Shown one piece after another: positions 62,872-64,000 of a stretch of 64,000 bases of DNA. Position numbers and translations under genes: made by a program. The stretch comes from Vampirovibrio sp041737375 (lineage in GTDB: Bacteria > Cyanobacteriota > Vampirovibrionia > Vampirovibrionales > Vampirovibrionaceae), in contig NZ_JBGSRV010000003.1 of assembly GCF_041737375.1 (NCBI RefSeq), forward strand, positions 124,001-188,000. The letters are read 5' to 3'. Numbering within the stretch: the stretch's first letter is position 1; each line of letters opens with the position of its first letter. The notes under the pieces are model-generated. The model was not told the origin of the DNA, did not search any database, and worked only from the letters and a program-made list of their open reading frames with translations.

Positions 62872-64000
62872 AGCAACTGGCCATTATTGGCAGCGGTATT
62901 TCCGGGCTGGGATGCCTCTATTTTTTACATGAGCATTACCAGATCACCCTCTACGAAAAAAACGACTACATTGGCGGCCATACCAACACGGTTGATGTGG
63001 AGGAAAACGGTAAAAAACTGCCGGTCGATACCGGCTTTATGGTGTTTAACAAAGTCACCTATCCCAACCTGTTGCAGTTGTTTGATACCCTGGCCATTCC
63101 CTACAAACCCACCGATATGTCCTTCAGCGTACGACATGAGGCGTTGAATTTAGAATGGAACGGCGCAGGGCTGAACAAACTGTTTGGGCAGCGTAAAAAT
63201 TTATTCAACCTTCGCTTTTGGCGAATGCTAAAGCAAATGGAGCGCTTTAACCGGGAAGCGGTAGAAAATTTGGAAAACCCACGCTACAAAACCCTCAGCG
63301 TGGCGGAACTAGTTGCTGAACGAGGATACGGCCAAGACTTTCTGGAACTGTTCATGATTCCCATGAGTTCGGCCATCTGGTCCACCCCGCCCCATAAAAT
63401 GATCCACTTTCCGGCCAGAACCTTAATCCGCTTTTTCTTTAACCACGGCTTTCTGGGGCTGGACACCCACCACCAATGGTACACCGTGGAAGCAGGTGCC
63501 CGCACTTATGTCCACCGACTATTATCGCTTTGCGCGCCTGAATTACAACTGAACCGGACGGTCGTGGGCGTGGAAACACAGGCCTCTGGTCAAGTAAAAG
63601 TCACCGCTCAAACCCCACAAGGGGCCAGAGAAAGCCGGGAATTTGACCGGGTGATTATGGCCAGCCACGCCGATCAATCGCTGGCCATGCTGACTCAGCC
63701 CACCCCCCTGCAAAAGGCCATTTTAAGCCCCTTTCAATATCAAAAAAATCAGGCCACCCTGCATACCGATAGCACACTGCTACCCAAAACCCAACGGTGC
63801 CGAGCCTCCTGGAATTATCAGATTCGTCCTGCCCAAGGGGGGGATCAGACCAGCGAATCGGTCATTTATGACGCCGCCACCCATTACTGGATGAACAGCC
63901 TGCAAGGGGTATCCGAGCATCAGGATTATCTGGTGACCATTAACGGTGAAGACTGGATTCAGCCCGATCAAATCCGAAACAAAATAGCCTACGAGCATCC
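62868..64000 (+). CDS. FAD-dependent oxidoreductase (amine-oxidase-like), 3' end outside window
   Basis: The ATG at 62868 opens a frame that continues to the end of the window (377 codons). The N-terminus IIGSGISGLGCLYFL and ITLYEKNDYIGGHTNTVDV is a dinucleotide-binding fold with the glutathione-reductase-type GG motif. PVDTGFMVFNKVTYPNL and MIPMSSAIWSTPPHKM are typical of COG2907 NAD/FAD-binding proteins. Such genes often pair with desaturase or cyclopropane-type lipid enzymes, in line with the overlapping desaturase gene. Confidence 0.88.
   Translation, partial: MKQLAIIGSGISGLGCLYFLHEHYQITLYEKNDYIGGHTNTVDVEENGKKLPVDTGFMVFNKVTYPNLLQLFDTLAIPYKPTDMSFSVRHEALNLEWNGAGLNKLFGQRKNLFNLRFWRMLKQMERFNREAVENLENPRYKTLSVAELVAERGYGQDFLELFMIPMSSAIWSTPPHKMIHFPARTLIRFFFNHGFLGLDTHHQWYTVEAGARTYVHRLLSLCAPELQLNRTVVGVETQASGQVKVTAQTPQGARESREFDRVIMASHADQSLAMLTQPTPLQKAILSPFQYQKNQATLHTDSTLLPKTQRCRASWNYQIRPAQGGDQTSESVIYDAATHYWMNSLQGVSEHQDYLVTINGEDWIQPDQIRNKIAYEH

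Overview
The window looks like chromosome of a diderm (Gram-negative-type) bacterium of roughly balanced GC, densely coded, with clear AGGAGG-type ribosome binding sites. A two-partner-secretion transporter and a probable beta-barrel protein imply an outer membrane. A C5-pathway hemL, a biliverdin-forming heme oxygenase, a plant/cyanobacterial-type ethylene-sensor kinase, DUF2721 and DUF2203 proteins and a replication protein resembling those of cyanobacterial plasmids all fit a non-photosynthetic relative of Cyanobacteria (Vampirovibrio/Melainabacteria type). That placement is inference, with moderate to low confidence.

Layout. 1-3.4 kb: 3' part of a photolyase, a UvrC/Cho-like nuclease with a degenerate exonuclease domain, and msrA. 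3.5-7.4 kb: a minus-strand cluster of four unfamiliar proteins, three of them with Pro/Gln/Tyr-rich tails and one membrane anchor; a further tailed protein lies at 43.6 kb. 7.6-9.5 kb: a NarL/UhpB-type two-component pair. 9.6-24.8 kb: housekeeping and stress genes (HAD phosphatase, htpG, cinA, a yqjD/yqjE-like membrane operon, heme oxygenase, a methionine-aminopeptidase-like protein without its metal ligands, an AT-hook repeat protein, metallophosphoesterase, lipid-kinase-like protein, PerM-type transporter, retropepsin-like protease). 25-30 kb: a divergent TpsB transporter and Gly/Asn-rich exoprotein, followed by a beta-barrel-like protein. 30.4-31.6 kb: an aminotransferase.

31.6-37 kb: an ethylene-receptor-like histidine kinase split by a frameshift, downstream of a four-gene set for 2-aminophenol ring cleavage (dioxygenase beta and alpha subunits, RidA-type deaminase, aldehyde dehydrogenase). 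37-51.7 kb: a KGG stress protein, OsmC, a CsbD-like protein, hemL, several unknown proteins, an epimerase operon, an SDR, and a tightly overlapping operon of luciferase-like monooxygenase, type II asparaginase and kynurenine-formamidase-like cyclase.

51.9-61.1 kb is an integrated mobile element in a tRNA-Ala(TGC) gene. It is bounded by a 67-bp perfect direct repeat of the tRNA, carries a tyrosine integrase fused to an excisionase-like HTH, an AlpA-like protein, an RHH protein, a PD-(D/E)XK nuclease candidate and a 1006-aa zinc/Toprim-like/helicase replication protein, and has no structural phage or conjugation genes. 61.2-64 kb returns to chromosomal genes: a secreted thioredoxin-like protein, an acyl desaturase and an overlapping FAD oxidoreductase that runs off the window. 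No rRNA genes or CRISPR arrays were seen.
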